16,170 nucleotides of DNA from JAVWHX01 sp036639875 (lineage in GTDB: Bacteria; Bacillota_I; Bacilli_A; Erysipelotrichales; Coprobacillaceae): NCBI GenBank assembly GCA_036639875.1, contig JAVWHX010000052.1, positions 1 to 16,170 of the forward strand. Direction: 5' to 3'. Within the stretch, counting starts at the first letter, position 1. Every line of letters starts with the position of its first letter. A model generated the notes under the pieces. It saw only the letters and a list, made by a program, of their open reading frames with translations. It was not told the DNA's origin and searched no databases. A program made the position numbers and the translations under genes. Below are positions 1-7,139 of the stretch, in pieces.

Positions 1-50
1 CACCCCTGATAAGGGTGAGGTCGATGGTTCAAATCCATTCAGGCCCACCA
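1..50 (+). tRNA. tRNA-Ile (GAT anticodon), 5' part cut off by the window edge
   Basis: The visible part starts at the anticodon stem. A five-base stem (CACCC with GGGTG) closes a seven-base loop CTGATAA, with anticodon GAT at 8-10. A T-arm with the loop TTCAAAT follows, and the gene ends in an encoded CCA at 48-50. The acceptor 5' strand and D-arm lie outside the window. It sits 12 bases before tRNA-Ala. An Ile-Ala pair is typical of rRNA operon spacers, but here the pair is followed by a terminator, so it ends a tRNA or rRNA transcript rather than bridging 16S and 23S. Confidence 0.93.
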
Positions 51-62
51 TATATTTTGTTT

Positions 63-138
63 GGGGCTTTAGCTCAGCTGGGAGAGCGCCTGCCTTGCAC
101 GCAGGAGGTCAGCGGTTCGATCCCGCTAAGCTCCACCA
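63..138 (+). tRNA. tRNA-Ala (TGC anticodon)
   Basis: This is a complete 76-base cloverleaf. The acceptor stem GGGGCTT pairs with AAGCTCC and includes the G3.U70 wobble that marks alanine tRNAs. A D-arm AGCTCAGCTGGGAGAGC is present. The anticodon stem CCTGC/GCAGG encloses CTTGCAC with anticodon TGC at 96-98. The T-loop is TTCGATC and CCA is encoded at 136-138. It decodes GCN alanine codons. It follows tRNA-Ile by 12 bases and precedes a terminator, so both come from one transcript. Confidence 0.98.
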
Positions 139-150
139 AATAAAACGATG

Positions 151-178
151 AAACGTTACTTTGTAACGTTTTTATTTA
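151..178 (+). terminator. Rho-independent terminator of the tRNA transcript
   Basis: A perfect nine-base stem, AAACGTTAC (151-159) with GTAACGTTT (163-171), closes a TTT loop and runs into a T-rich tail. It starts 12 bases after the tRNA-Ala CCA end and separates the stable RNA genes from the MATE gene. Confidence 0.85.
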
Positions 179-202
179 TATATAAAAAGGGAGGAAAAGG
201 GG

Positions 203-1570
203 ATGAAGAAGTTTTTTGGGAATAAAGCTTTCTATATGACAACACTGGCTATTGCATTACCAATTATGGCACAACAGTTTGTTACGAGCTTTGTAAATTT
301 AATCGATAATATTATGATTGGAAGTGTAGGGACTATAGCGTTAACTTCTGTTACAGTCGCAAATAGAGTTTATCTTATTTTTAACTCAACGATGTTTGGT
401 ATTTGTGGAGCAGCTGGCATTTTTATTGCGCAGTATTATGGAGCAAAGAAAAAGGAAAATTGTCAAAAGATATTAAATATTAATTTGGTGTGTGGAATTA
501 TTGTGTCATTTATTTTTGTTTTAGCATTACTGTTGATACCTAGACAACTTATGGAAATATTTTCTTCTAATCCAATCGTCATAGAAGAAAGTCTAAAATA
601 TATTCAGTATGCTTTATTGACTTATACACCTTTTGCTATTAGTTTTAGTATTATGATGGCTTTAAGAGCAGTTGGAATCAATCGTATTCAATTATTAGTT
701 GGTGTTATTACAGTTGCAATTAATACATCATTAAACTATGTCTTGATTTTTGGTCACTTTGGCTTCCCTGCTTTAGGAGTGCAAGGTGCTGCCATCGCTA
801 CTGCAATAGCAAGATTTGTTGAGATGTTTATTTATATTATAATATTGGTGAGAAAAAAACATATGTTTTATATTAATATTAAAGAATTATTTCATCTTGA
901 TTTTTCTTTAATTCGTTCAATGACAAGAAAAGCTATTCCTTTAACGATTAATGAAATCTTCTTTTCGTTAGGAATGGCCATGTTATTTCTCTCATATGTT
1001 CGTTGTGACGAATCCTTGATATCAGCAATTAGTGTGGTAGATACAGTTATCCAGATTGGGTTTATTATCTTTGGTGGTTTATCCAGTGCTATATCTATAT
1101 TAATAGGTAAACGCTTAGGTGCTAATGAGATTGATGAAGCAAAAGAGAATGCATATAAGTTAATTACTTTTGGAGTTGTTATTGGAATTATTGTTGGAAG
1201 TATATTTATTTTAATTGCTCCATTGATTGCTTCTTTCTATAATGTTGAATTGATTATTAAAGAAGCAATTGTAAGTTTATTGAGAATTAAATCTTTTTTA
1301 ATTCCTATATATGTTTATAATGTTTGTATATTTTTTGTTTTAAGAGCTGGTGGAGATACGTTTTCAACAATGTTAATGGATTCTGGTTTTCTATGGATTG
1401 CTGGTGTTTTGGTTTCAACAGTTTTATCAATGTTCTTTGAAATACCATTGGTATGGCTTTATTTAATTGTTGAATCATTAGATATTGTCAAATTGTTTGT
1501 TGCTAGATATTTCTTTAAAAAAGGGAATTGGGCTAAAAATATGACAATTACACTTAAGGAAGCTTGTTGA
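203..1570 (+). CDS. MATE family multidrug/sodium (or proton) antiporter
   Basis: The 455-residue protein is hydrophobic throughout, with about 12 predicted membrane helices in two similar halves, the usual size for MATE exporters. The N-terminal segment with LPIMAQQFV, LIDNIMIGS and IFIAQYYGA, and the mid-protein ALRAVG and GAAIAT segments, are typical of the family. MATE proteins export cationic drugs or metabolites in exchange for Na+ or H+; the substrate cannot be told from sequence. The ATG at 203 follows a strong purine-rich ribosome site (GGGAGG at 190-195). The gene follows the tRNA terminator. No convincing separate promoter is visible, since any -35 would lie inside the terminator hairpin. 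The next gene has its own promoter overlapping this stop codon. Confidence 0.93.
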   Translation: MKKFFGNKAFYMTTLAIALPIMAQQFVTSFVNLIDNIMIGSVGTIALTSVTVANRVYLIFNSTMFGICGAAGIFIAQYYGAKKKENCQKILNINLVCGIIVSFIFVLALLLIPRQLMEIFSSNPIVIEESLKYIQYALLTYTPFAISFSIMMALRAVGINRIQLLVGVITVAINTSLNYVLIFGHFGFPALGVQGAAIATAIARFVEMFIYIIILVRKKHMFYINIKELFHLDFSLIRSMTRKAIPLTINEIFFSLGMAMLFLSYVRCDESLISAISVVDTVIQIGFIIFGGLSSAISILIGKRLGANEIDEAKENAYKLITFGVVIGIIVGSIFILIAPLIASFYNVELIIKEAIVSLLRIKSFLIPIYVYNVCIFFVLRAGGDTFSTMLMDSGFLWIAGVLVSTVLSMFFEIPLVWLYLIVESLDIVKLFVARYFFKKGNWAKNMTITLKEAC

Positions 1571-1595
1571 AAAATGTTGATAAAACGTGTATGAT
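1567..1595 (+). promoter_or_regulatory. Sigma-A type promoter for the EIIC-like gene
   Basis: TTGAAA (1567-1572) and TATGAT (1590-1595) are separated by 17 bases, close to the consensus. The -35 overlaps the MATE stop codon (1568-1570). The predicted start near 1602 lies just before the SD site GAGGAAG (1604-1610), giving a leader of about 16 bases. Confidence 0.6.
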
Positions 1596-1617
1596 GTGAA
1601 AAAGAGGAAGTGAAATT

Positions 1618-2576
1618 ATGGCAAGAGGAACACAAAAAGATAATTATATAGTCAAGACATTAAATGGTATGGCATATGGTTTTTTTGCAAGTTTAATTAT
1701 AGGAACTATTCTTAAACAAATTGGATTGGCTATGTCTGTTTCATATTTAGTGACATGGGGACAAATCGCAACTTATTTAATGGGACCAGCAATTGGTGTT
1801 GGGATAGCATATGTATTAGATGCAAAAGGATTAAATATGATTTCGGCTGTTATTGCAGGAAGTCTTGGAGCTGGAACTTTTGTTTTATCGCAAGGGCAGG
1901 TTCATGTTGCAGTAGGTAATCCAGTCTCTGCATATTTAGCTGTTATTGTTGCGGTTGAAGTGACAAGATTAATACAAGATAGAACACCGTTAGATATTAT
2001 CTTCGTTCCTATGTCTTCACTTTTATGTGCAGGACTTGTAAGTCAGTTTATCGGACCTTATATCAATCAAGTGATTTCTTGGTTAGGGCAACTGATTAAT
2101 CAAGGCGTTCATATGCAACCTTTGTTTATGGGGATGATTGTTGCTGTTTTAATGGGTATGGCTTTAACTGCACCTATTTCGTCGGCTGCTATTGGAATCA
2201 TGGGCTGGCAATTATGTCATTGGATGATAATAATATTGGTGATGTTCTAGCTGTTGGAATTGGAACAAGTATGTTACAGTTTAAAAACATTGTCAAAAGA
2301 CCTATTTTATGGATACCACCAATTGTTGCAAGTCTTGTTTCTGGAATTATCTCTACTGTTGTGTTAGGGATTAAATGTACGACTGTTGGTTCTGGTATGG
2401 GAACAGCAGGCTTAGTTGGATTATTAGAATCTATTCAAGTGATGGGAACTTCATTTTGGATTCCATTATTGTTAGTTGATGTACTTTTACCAATGGTTAT
2501 ATGTTTTAGTATGTATAAAGCATTTAGAAAACTGAATTATATAAGAAGTGGAGACTTAAAACTTACAAAATTATAA
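1618..2576 (+). pseudogene. PTS EIIC-like membrane protein (PF13303 type), broken by internal deletion and frameshift
   Basis: Two overlapping reading frames together make one protein. Frame A (1618-2250) encodes the N-terminal about 199 residues with several membrane helices and the family-like stretch MALTAPISSAAIGIM. It then runs into out-of-frame residues and stops. Frame B resumes around 2202 (GLAIMSLDDNN, then GIGTSMLQ, WIPP, GMGTAGLVG and a final GDLKLTKL) and ends at 2576. In intact members of this family, as I recall them, about 20 residues (a glycine/cysteine-rich segment) separate SSAAI-IM from the GFAV/MS motif; they are absent here. The frame change equals a loss of 1 modulo 3 bases, so a deletion of about 61 bases fits and would restore roughly 339 residues, the normal family length. 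The family is an EIIC-like putative sugar/regulatory transporter of uncertain substrate. ATG 1618 has a good SD site. Frame B could start at ATG 2214, but no ribosome site precedes it. A truncated product or assembly error are the alternatives. Confidence 0.8.
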
Positions 2577-2598
2577 ATCATCTTCGGATGATTTTTTC
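2575..2598 (+). terminator. Rho-independent terminator with UUCG tetraloop
   Basis: AAATCATC (2575-2582) and GATGATTT (2587-2594) form an eight-base stem capped by TTCG, followed by a T-run. It overlaps the stop codon of the EIIC-like gene and isolates it from murE. Confidence 0.88.
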
Positions 2599-2599
2599 T

Positions 2600-2627
2600 T
2601 TGCTTATTTAAAGAAACACTATATAAT
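2600..2627 (+). promoter_or_regulatory. Promoter of murE; its -10 box creates a false ATG
   Basis: TTGCTT (2600-2605) and a perfect TATAAT (2622-2627) are 16 bases apart. The ATG at 2626 is formed by the end of the -10 box (TATAATG), so it cannot be the start of an mRNA made here. The predicted transcript start is around 2634, at the first base of the GGTGAG ribosome site. Confidence 0.55.
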
Positions 2628-2643
2628 GATATTGGTGAGAAAA

Positions 2644-4098
2644 ATGAAATTAAAACAATTACTTAAAGAAATTGATTATCAAGTTTTACAAGGAACATTA
2701 GAACAAGAAGTTTTACAAATTGATTATGATTCTCGAAGAGTTCAATCAGGAAGTTTATTTGTTTGTATTCCTGGTGCTCAAACAGATGGACATCAATATA
2801 TTGAACAAGTTATTCAATCGGGTGCTAAAACAATTGTTGTAGAAAGAGTCGTAGAATATCAAGAAGGCATTACATATATTTTGGTTGAAAATGCAAGATA
2901 TGTTTTGGCTCTTTTGTCATGTGCTTTTTTTGATCATCCTAGTCGTAAGATGACAGTGATTGGAATTACTGGAACGAAGGGAAAAACAACAACTTCATAT
3001 ATGGTTGAATCTATTTTAGAGAAAGCAAATAAAAAAGTAGGTATTATAGGAACAATTGGTTCTATAGTTAATGGTCAATTTAAAGAAACAAAGAATACAA
3101 CTCCGGAATCATTTGAACTTCAAAAGTTAATGAATGAAATGGTTAATTGTGGTTGTGAATATTGTGTTATGGAAGTTTCATCACAAGGATTAATGTTAAA
3201 TCGTGTAGCTGGCATTGATTTTGATTATGGAGTATTTACAAATCTTTCATTAGATCATGTTGGGAAGAATGAACATACTTCATTTGAACATTATCGAGAT
3301 TGTAAGAAGATGTTATTTAAGATGTGTAAGACGGCTATTTTTAATAAAGATGATCAGTATTATAATGAAATGATTGATGGATGTACATGTGATATGAAAA
3401 CATATTCGATTATTGAAGATAGCGATTTACAAGCATCGAATATTGAACTGATAAAAAAGAAAGGAATCTTAGGTGTTTCTTTTAATACTTCAGGATATAT
3501 TAATACATTATTTGAAACAGATATTCCTGGTAATTTTAGTGTGTATAATTCTTTAGTTGCAATTATGATTTGTCATTTACTAAAGATTGAAACAAAATAT
3601 ATCAAACAAGCATTAAAACAAGTGAGAGTAAGAGGACGTGTTGAAATTGTTCCAAGTTATCAAGATTATACAATCATGATTGATTATGCACATAATGCAG
3701 TTTCGTTTGAGAGTATCTTAGAAACAATTCAAGCATATCATCCAAAACGTATTGTTTGTGTCTATGGTTCAGGTGGAGAAAGATCTAAAGATCGTCGTCT
3801 TGATTCTGGTGAGATTGTTGCTAAGTATCATGCTTATTCAATATTAACTGCTGATAATCCAAGAAGTGAAAAGATTAAAGATATTTGTGATGATATTATT
3901 GAAGGAATAAATAAATATCGGGGTGAATATATCGTGATTGAAGATCGTGAAGAAGCTATTCATTATGCTTTAGATCATGCTTTAAGTGGAGATGTTATAT
4001 TGTGTCTTGGAAAAGGACATGAAAATTATCAAGTCTTAAATACTGGAACAATTCACTTTGGTGAAAAAGAGATAATTGAAGAATATTTGAAAAAATAA
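2644..4098 (+). CDS. murE: UDP-N-acetylmuramyl-tripeptide synthetase (Mur ligase MurE)
   Basis: This cytoplasmic ligase adds the third amino acid to UDP-MurNAc-L-Ala-D-Glu using ATP in peptidoglycan synthesis. The 484 residues show the three Mur domains: an N-terminal UDP-substrate domain (about 1-100), a central ATPase domain with P-loop GTKGKTTT (near 110-117) and TTPES (152-156), and a C-terminal domain with GKGHE (456-460). K221 in YRDCKKMLF fits the carbamylated lysine. A DNPR motif (404-407) is the form usually linked to meso-diaminopimelate rather than lysine; this is a hint about the peptidoglycan type, not proof. I choose ATG 2644 because GGTGAG (2634-2639) lies four bases before it, while the in-frame ATG at 2626 overlaps the -10 box. 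The deacetylase gene follows after 44 bases, so two wall genes are adjacent. Confidence 0.93.
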   Translation: MKLKQLLKEIDYQVLQGTLEQEVLQIDYDSRRVQSGSLFVCIPGAQTDGHQYIEQVIQSGAKTIVVERVVEYQEGITYILVENARYVLALLSCAFFDHPSRKMTVIGITGTKGKTTTSYMVESILEKANKKVGIIGTIGSIVNGQFKETKNTTPESFELQKLMNEMVNCGCEYCVMEVSSQGLMLNRVAGIDFDYGVFTNLSLDHVGKNEHTSFEHYRDCKKMLFKMCKTAIFNKDDQYYNEMIDGCTCDMKTYSIIEDSDLQASNIELIKKKGILGVSFNTSGYINTLFETDIPGNFSVYNSLVAIMICHLLKIETKYIKQALKQVRVRGRVEIVPSYQDYTIMIDYAHNAVSFESILETIQAYHPKRIVCVYGSGGERSKDRRLDSGEIVAKYHAYSILTADNPRSEKIKDICDDIIEGINKYRGEYIVIEDREEAIHYALDHALSGDVILCLGKGHENYQVLNTGTIHFGEKEIIEEYLKK

Positions 4099-4121
4099 GA
4101 CTAAAAAAGACTTAACTATCA

Positions 4122-4127
4122 TATAGT
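4122..4127 (+). promoter_or_regulatory. Possible -10 box of the deacetylase gene
   Basis: TATAGT lies five bases before the GGTGA ribosome site (4133-4137) and 15 bases before ATG 4143. This matches the spacing seen at murE, clpP and the gene at 9601. No good -35 is seen, and read-through from murE is also possible because no terminator lies between the genes. Confidence 0.35.
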
Positions 4128-4142
4128 ATTTTGGTGATACAT

Positions 4143-5540
4143 ATGAAAAGGAAAGTCTTTTTTTCAATAATAATAGTACTAATAGGAATTGGATGTGTAT
4201 ATCTTGCAAAGAGACCACATATTGAATTTGTACAAAAAGAAATACATTTAGGATTATATGACGAAGTCAAACCTTTTGAGTATATTGCTGAAGTGAATCA
4301 TATGAATATTAAAGAGATTAAACAAACAAATAATGTTAATAATGAAAAATTGGGGAAATATGAAATTCGTTATACTTATAAAGATAAGACGTTTATTCTA
4401 AAGGTATATATTGATGATAAAACATCTCCTCAGTTTGAAACTGTTAATACAAAGATACTAAGAAATGAAACTGTGAATCCTGAAACTCTTGTTAAGAATA
4501 TTCAAGATGATTCAAAAACAAAAGCTTATTTTAAAGAAGATTATTTATTTAATGAATTAAAGACTTATCGAGTTGTCGTTGTCGTAGAAGATCAGTATGG
4601 AAATACTGCTGAAAAGAATGCTTATGTTTTGGTAGAAGCCAAAGATAGTGAAGCACCAACAATTAAAGGAATTGAGAAGTTAACAGTTTTACAAGGTGAT
4701 GATGTGAATTTAAAAGCAGGTGTAGTTGTTAAAGATGATCATGATAAAAATCCAACCTTAGCTATAGATGATTCATCTTTGAATTTAAGTGAAGTTGGCG
4801 AATATGATGTTGCTTATCGTGTCAAAGATGACGCTAATAATGAAGAAGTTTATATTCGTAAAATTGAAGTTGTCAGTCGTTATGATAATCGTGAAGCGAG
4901 TGCTGATGGAGTTAAGGTTTGTTATTTAACATTTGATGATGGACCTTCAGCAAACACAGAAAAGATTTTAAAGATTCTCGATGAATATCATATTAAAGCG
5001 ACTTTTTTTGTAACAGGGACTTCTCCAAAAGATTATCATTATATAAAAAAAGCATATGACAAAGGTCATACAATAGGTTTGCATACTTTTAGTCATGATT
5101 ATGAAAGGATATACAGTTCCCTGAAGAACTATATTCAAGATCTTAATGAAATAAAAGAAGTTGTTTATCAACAAACAGGAGAATACTCTAAAATCATAAG
5201 ATTTCCAGGAGGATCGAGTAATTTGGTATCAAGGAAATATAATGTAGGGATTATGAAACGATTAACAAAAAGAGTGATTGATTTAGGTTATCAATATTAT
5301 GATTGGACTTCTATCAATGGTGATGGTGAAAATATTAAGACTGTTAATGGTTTGAAAAGAAAGGCAGTAGAGGAAATTGGGGATAAAGAGGATATTATGT
5401 TTTTGATGCATGATAGTGCTAGTTGTGAGGCAACTGTTAAATCTTTACCATCAATATTAGATTATATGATTAAGAAAGGTTATCAGTTTAAAGCTATTGA
5501 AGAAGATGCCCCTACATTTCATCACACAGTTCAAAATTAA
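4143..5540 (+). CDS. Membrane-anchored polysaccharide (peptidoglycan) deacetylase, NodB domain
   Basis: The 465-residue protein has a short basic N-terminus and one membrane segment (about residues 5-22). An extracellular linker of roughly 230 residues follows, containing one or two Ig-like domains of the DUF5011/cell-surface type (for example DSEAPTIKG...LQGDDVNL...VGEYDVAYRV). A C-terminal NodB domain occupies about 257-441. The carbohydrate esterase 4 motifs are all present: TFDDGPS (D265-D266), HTFSHD (metal ligands H314 and H318), RFPGG (353-357), DWTS (387-390) and LMHD (H423). The likely role is removal of N-acetyl groups from peptidoglycan or another wall glycan outside the membrane, which in known PgdA enzymes gives lysozyme resistance. 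The reading frame extends to a TTG at 4131, but that overlaps the ribosome site TTGGTGA, so ATG 4143 is preferred. The exact substrate is inferred. Confidence 0.9.
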   Translation: MKRKVFFSIIIVLIGIGCVYLAKRPHIEFVQKEIHLGLYDEVKPFEYIAEVNHMNIKEIKQTNNVNNEKLGKYEIRYTYKDKTFILKVYIDDKTSPQFETVNTKILRNETVNPETLVKNIQDDSKTKAYFKEDYLFNELKTYRVVVVVEDQYGNTAEKNAYVLVEAKDSEAPTIKGIEKLTVLQGDDVNLKAGVVVKDDHDKNPTLAIDDSSLNLSEVGEYDVAYRVKDDANNEEVYIRKIEVVSRYDNREASADGVKVCYLTFDDGPSANTEKILKILDEYHIKATFFVTGTSPKDYHYIKKAYDKGHTIGLHTFSHDYERIYSSLKNYIQDLNEIKEVVYQQTGEYSKIIRFPGGSSNLVSRKYNVGIMKRLTKRVIDLGYQYYDWTSINGDGENIKTVNGLKRKAVEEIGDKEDIMFLMHDSASCEATVKSLPSILDYMIKKGYQFKAIEEDAPTFHHTVQN

Positions 5541-5545
5541 TTGTA

Positions 5546-5589
5546 ATTTCTTTTTTTGAAAACCGATTTCACAAAATGAAAAAAGAAAT
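5546..5589 (+). promoter_or_regulatory. Nested inverted repeats, possible cre/LacI-type operator before the glucosidase gene
   Basis: An outer perfect 11-base inverted repeat (ATTTCTTTTTT at 5546-5556, AAAAAAGAAAT at 5579-5589) surrounds an inner palindrome TGAAA-ACCGA-TTTCA (5557-5571). The inner site resembles a catabolite response element (TGAAANCGNTTTCA) with one extra central base, or another LacI-family operator. It lies about 40 bases upstream of the -10 box of a sugar hydrolase gene, a sensible place for such a site. The outer repeat is not followed by a T-run on the plus strand, so it is a poor terminator. Confidence 0.4.
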
Positions 5590-5608
5590 CAGCATATTTT
5601 CAATAGGG

Positions 5609-5614
5609 TATACT
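5609..5614 (+). promoter_or_regulatory. Possible -10 box of the 6-phospho-beta-glucosidase gene
   Basis: TATACT lies 20 bases before ATG 5635 and seven bases before the AAGGAG ribosome site (5621-5626). No good -35 is visible, which would fit a promoter that depends on an activator or is controlled at the upstream palindrome. Confidence 0.4.
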
Positions 5615-5634
5615 AAAAACAAGGAGTGAAGACT

Positions 5635-7029
5635 ATGCAACAATTAAGAAAAGATTTTTTATGGGGTGGAGCTATTGCGGCTAATCAAGCAGAAGGGGCA
5701 TACCTTGAAGATGGTAAAGGTATCAATGTAACAGATGTATCAACAGGATTGATTTATGAAGCTGATGAAGATGTGATGAATGGGAAATATTATCCTAGTC
5801 ATGAAGCGATTGATTTTTATCATACTTATAAAGAAGATTTAAAATTAATGAGTGATATGGGATTTAATTGTTTTAGGACATCTATTTCATGGGCAAGGAT
5901 TTTTCCAAATGGTGATGAAATGGAACCTAATGAAAAAGGTTTGAAATTCTATGATGATTTGTTTAATGAAATGTTGGAATTGGGGATGGAACCAGTTGTA
6001 ACGATTTCTCATTATGAGACACCACTACACTTATATAAAGAATATGGTGGATGGGAAAATAGAAAATTAATTGATTTTTTTGAAAGATATTGTGAAGTTA
6101 TTTTTGAAAGATATAAACATCAAGTGAGATATTGGTTAACATTTAATGAGATTAATAATGTTCATACAATTCCTTTTGCGGCTGGAGCTATTAAACCTCA
6201 TACAAAAGAAAATCCAATGCAATGTGTATTTCAAGCAGCTCATAATATGTTTGTTGCAAATGCAAAGGCAAATAAGCTTTGTCATGAAATGATTCCAGAA
6301 GCAAAGATTGGATGTATGTTATCTTTAAGTGGGGTTTACCCTAATACATGTAAGCCAGAAGATATCTTTGGAGCTTATAATTTAAGAAGACGTTCTTTGT
6401 TTTTTAGTGATGTTCAATGTCGTGGTTATTATCCTAGTTATAGTGAAAGAATATTTGAGGAATGGAATGTTCATTTGGATATTCAAGCTGGTGATTTAGA
6501 AATGATGAAAGAATATCCTAATGATTATTTAGGATTCTCATATTATCGTACAACAACATATAAAGATGGAATGCCTATTATTGGACATACTGGTGGTATT
6601 GTTGGTGAAAAGAATCCTTATTTAAAAGAAACTCCATGGGGATGGCAAATTGATCCTTTAGGATTTAGATATGTTTTAAATGAATTATATGATCGTTATC
6701 AAAAACCATTATTTGTTGTAGAAAATGGAATGGGTAATATTGATGTGTTAGAGAATGAAACTGTTCAAGATGATTATCGTATAGATTATATTAGAGAACA
6801 TTTGAATGCCTTAAAAGAAGCTGTTAAAGATGGTGTTGATGTGATTGGTTATACATATTGGGGACCTATTGATATTGTTTCTGCAGGTACTGGTGAAATG
6901 AAAAAACGTTATGGTTTTGTTTATGTAGATAAAGATAATGATGGTCATGGAACATTAAAAAGATATAAAAAGAAATCATTTGAATGGTTTAAAAAAGTGA
7001 TTGATTCAAATGGGGAAGATCTTGATTAA
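5635..7029 (+). CDS. 6-phospho-beta-glucosidase, glycoside hydrolase family 1
   Basis: The 464-residue enzyme has the full family 1 length. It starts with the typical FLWGGAIAANQAEGAY. The acid/base glutamate is E172 in TFNEIN and the nucleophile E363 in FVVENGMG. The phosphate-binding triad of 6-phospho enzymes is present as S416, K424 and Y426 (VSAGTGEMKKRYGF), so the substrate is a phosphorylated beta-glucoside such as cellobiose- or salicin-6-phosphate delivered by a PTS. It acts in the cytoplasm and gives glucose-6-phosphate. The reading frame can begin at GTG 5626, but that base triplet overlaps the SD site AAGGAG (5621-5626), so ATG 5635 is preferred. No intact PTS transporter is adjacent; the broken EIIC-like gene 3 kb upstream is of another family. 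A terminator follows at once, so the gene is a single unit. Confidence 0.94.
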   Translation: MQQLRKDFLWGGAIAANQAEGAYLEDGKGINVTDVSTGLIYEADEDVMNGKYYPSHEAIDFYHTYKEDLKLMSDMGFNCFRTSISWARIFPNGDEMEPNEKGLKFYDDLFNEMLELGMEPVVTISHYETPLHLYKEYGGWENRKLIDFFERYCEVIFERYKHQVRYWLTFNEINNVHTIPFAAGAIKPHTKENPMQCVFQAAHNMFVANAKANKLCHEMIPEAKIGCMLSLSGVYPNTCKPEDIFGAYNLRRRSLFFSDVQCRGYYPSYSERIFEEWNVHLDIQAGDLEMMKEYPNDYLGFSYYRTTTYKDGMPIIGHTGGIVGEKNPYLKETPWGWQIDPLGFRYVLNELYDRYQKPLFVVENGMGNIDVLENETVQDDYRIDYIREHLNALKEAVKDGVDVIGYTYWGPIDIVSAGTGEMKKRYGFVYVDKDNDGHGTLKRYKKKSFEWFKKVIDSNGEDLD

Positions 7030-7032
7030 AAG

Positions 7033-7060
7033 AACCGGAAGATATGCTTCTGGTTTTCTT
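7033..7060 (+). terminator. Rho-independent terminator of the glucosidase gene
   Basis: AACCGGAAG (7033-7041) pairs with CTTCTGGTT (7047-7055), nine bases with one G.T, around a five-base loop, followed by a short T-rich tail. It lies four bases after the stop codon. Confidence 0.85.
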
Positions 7061-7087
7061 ATGTTTAAAGGAATAATAAAATATTGA

Positions 7088-7115
7088 TTGTTAAAAATAA
7101 GCATGATATTATAAT
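7088..7115 (+). promoter_or_regulatory. Promoter of the asparaginase operon
   Basis: TTGTTA (7088-7093) and a perfect TATAAT (7110-7115) are 16 bases apart. The predicted start near 7122 leaves a leader of about 18 bases carrying GGTGA (7131-7135). The in-frame ATG at 7119 lies at or before the transcript start and is unlikely to be used. Confidence 0.6.
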
Positions 7116-7139
7116 TCAATGAAAGAAAAAGGTGATTTT

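Noticed and set aside
1..138. 16S-23S spacer of an rRNA operon
   Set aside because: The Ile-Ala tRNA pair would fit, but a terminator and a protein gene follow instead of 23S rRNA.
2214..2576. Independent 120-residue gene in the second frame of the EIIC-like region
   Set aside because: No ribosome site precedes ATG 2214, and the sequence continues the EIIC fold upstream of that ATG (GLAI before MSLDDNN). It is the 3' part of one broken gene.
4143..4210. Lipoprotein signal in the deacetylase (GIGC near residue 18)
   Set aside because: The position three residues before the cysteine is glycine, not a lipobox Leu/Val/Ile, and the segment continues as a normal membrane anchor.
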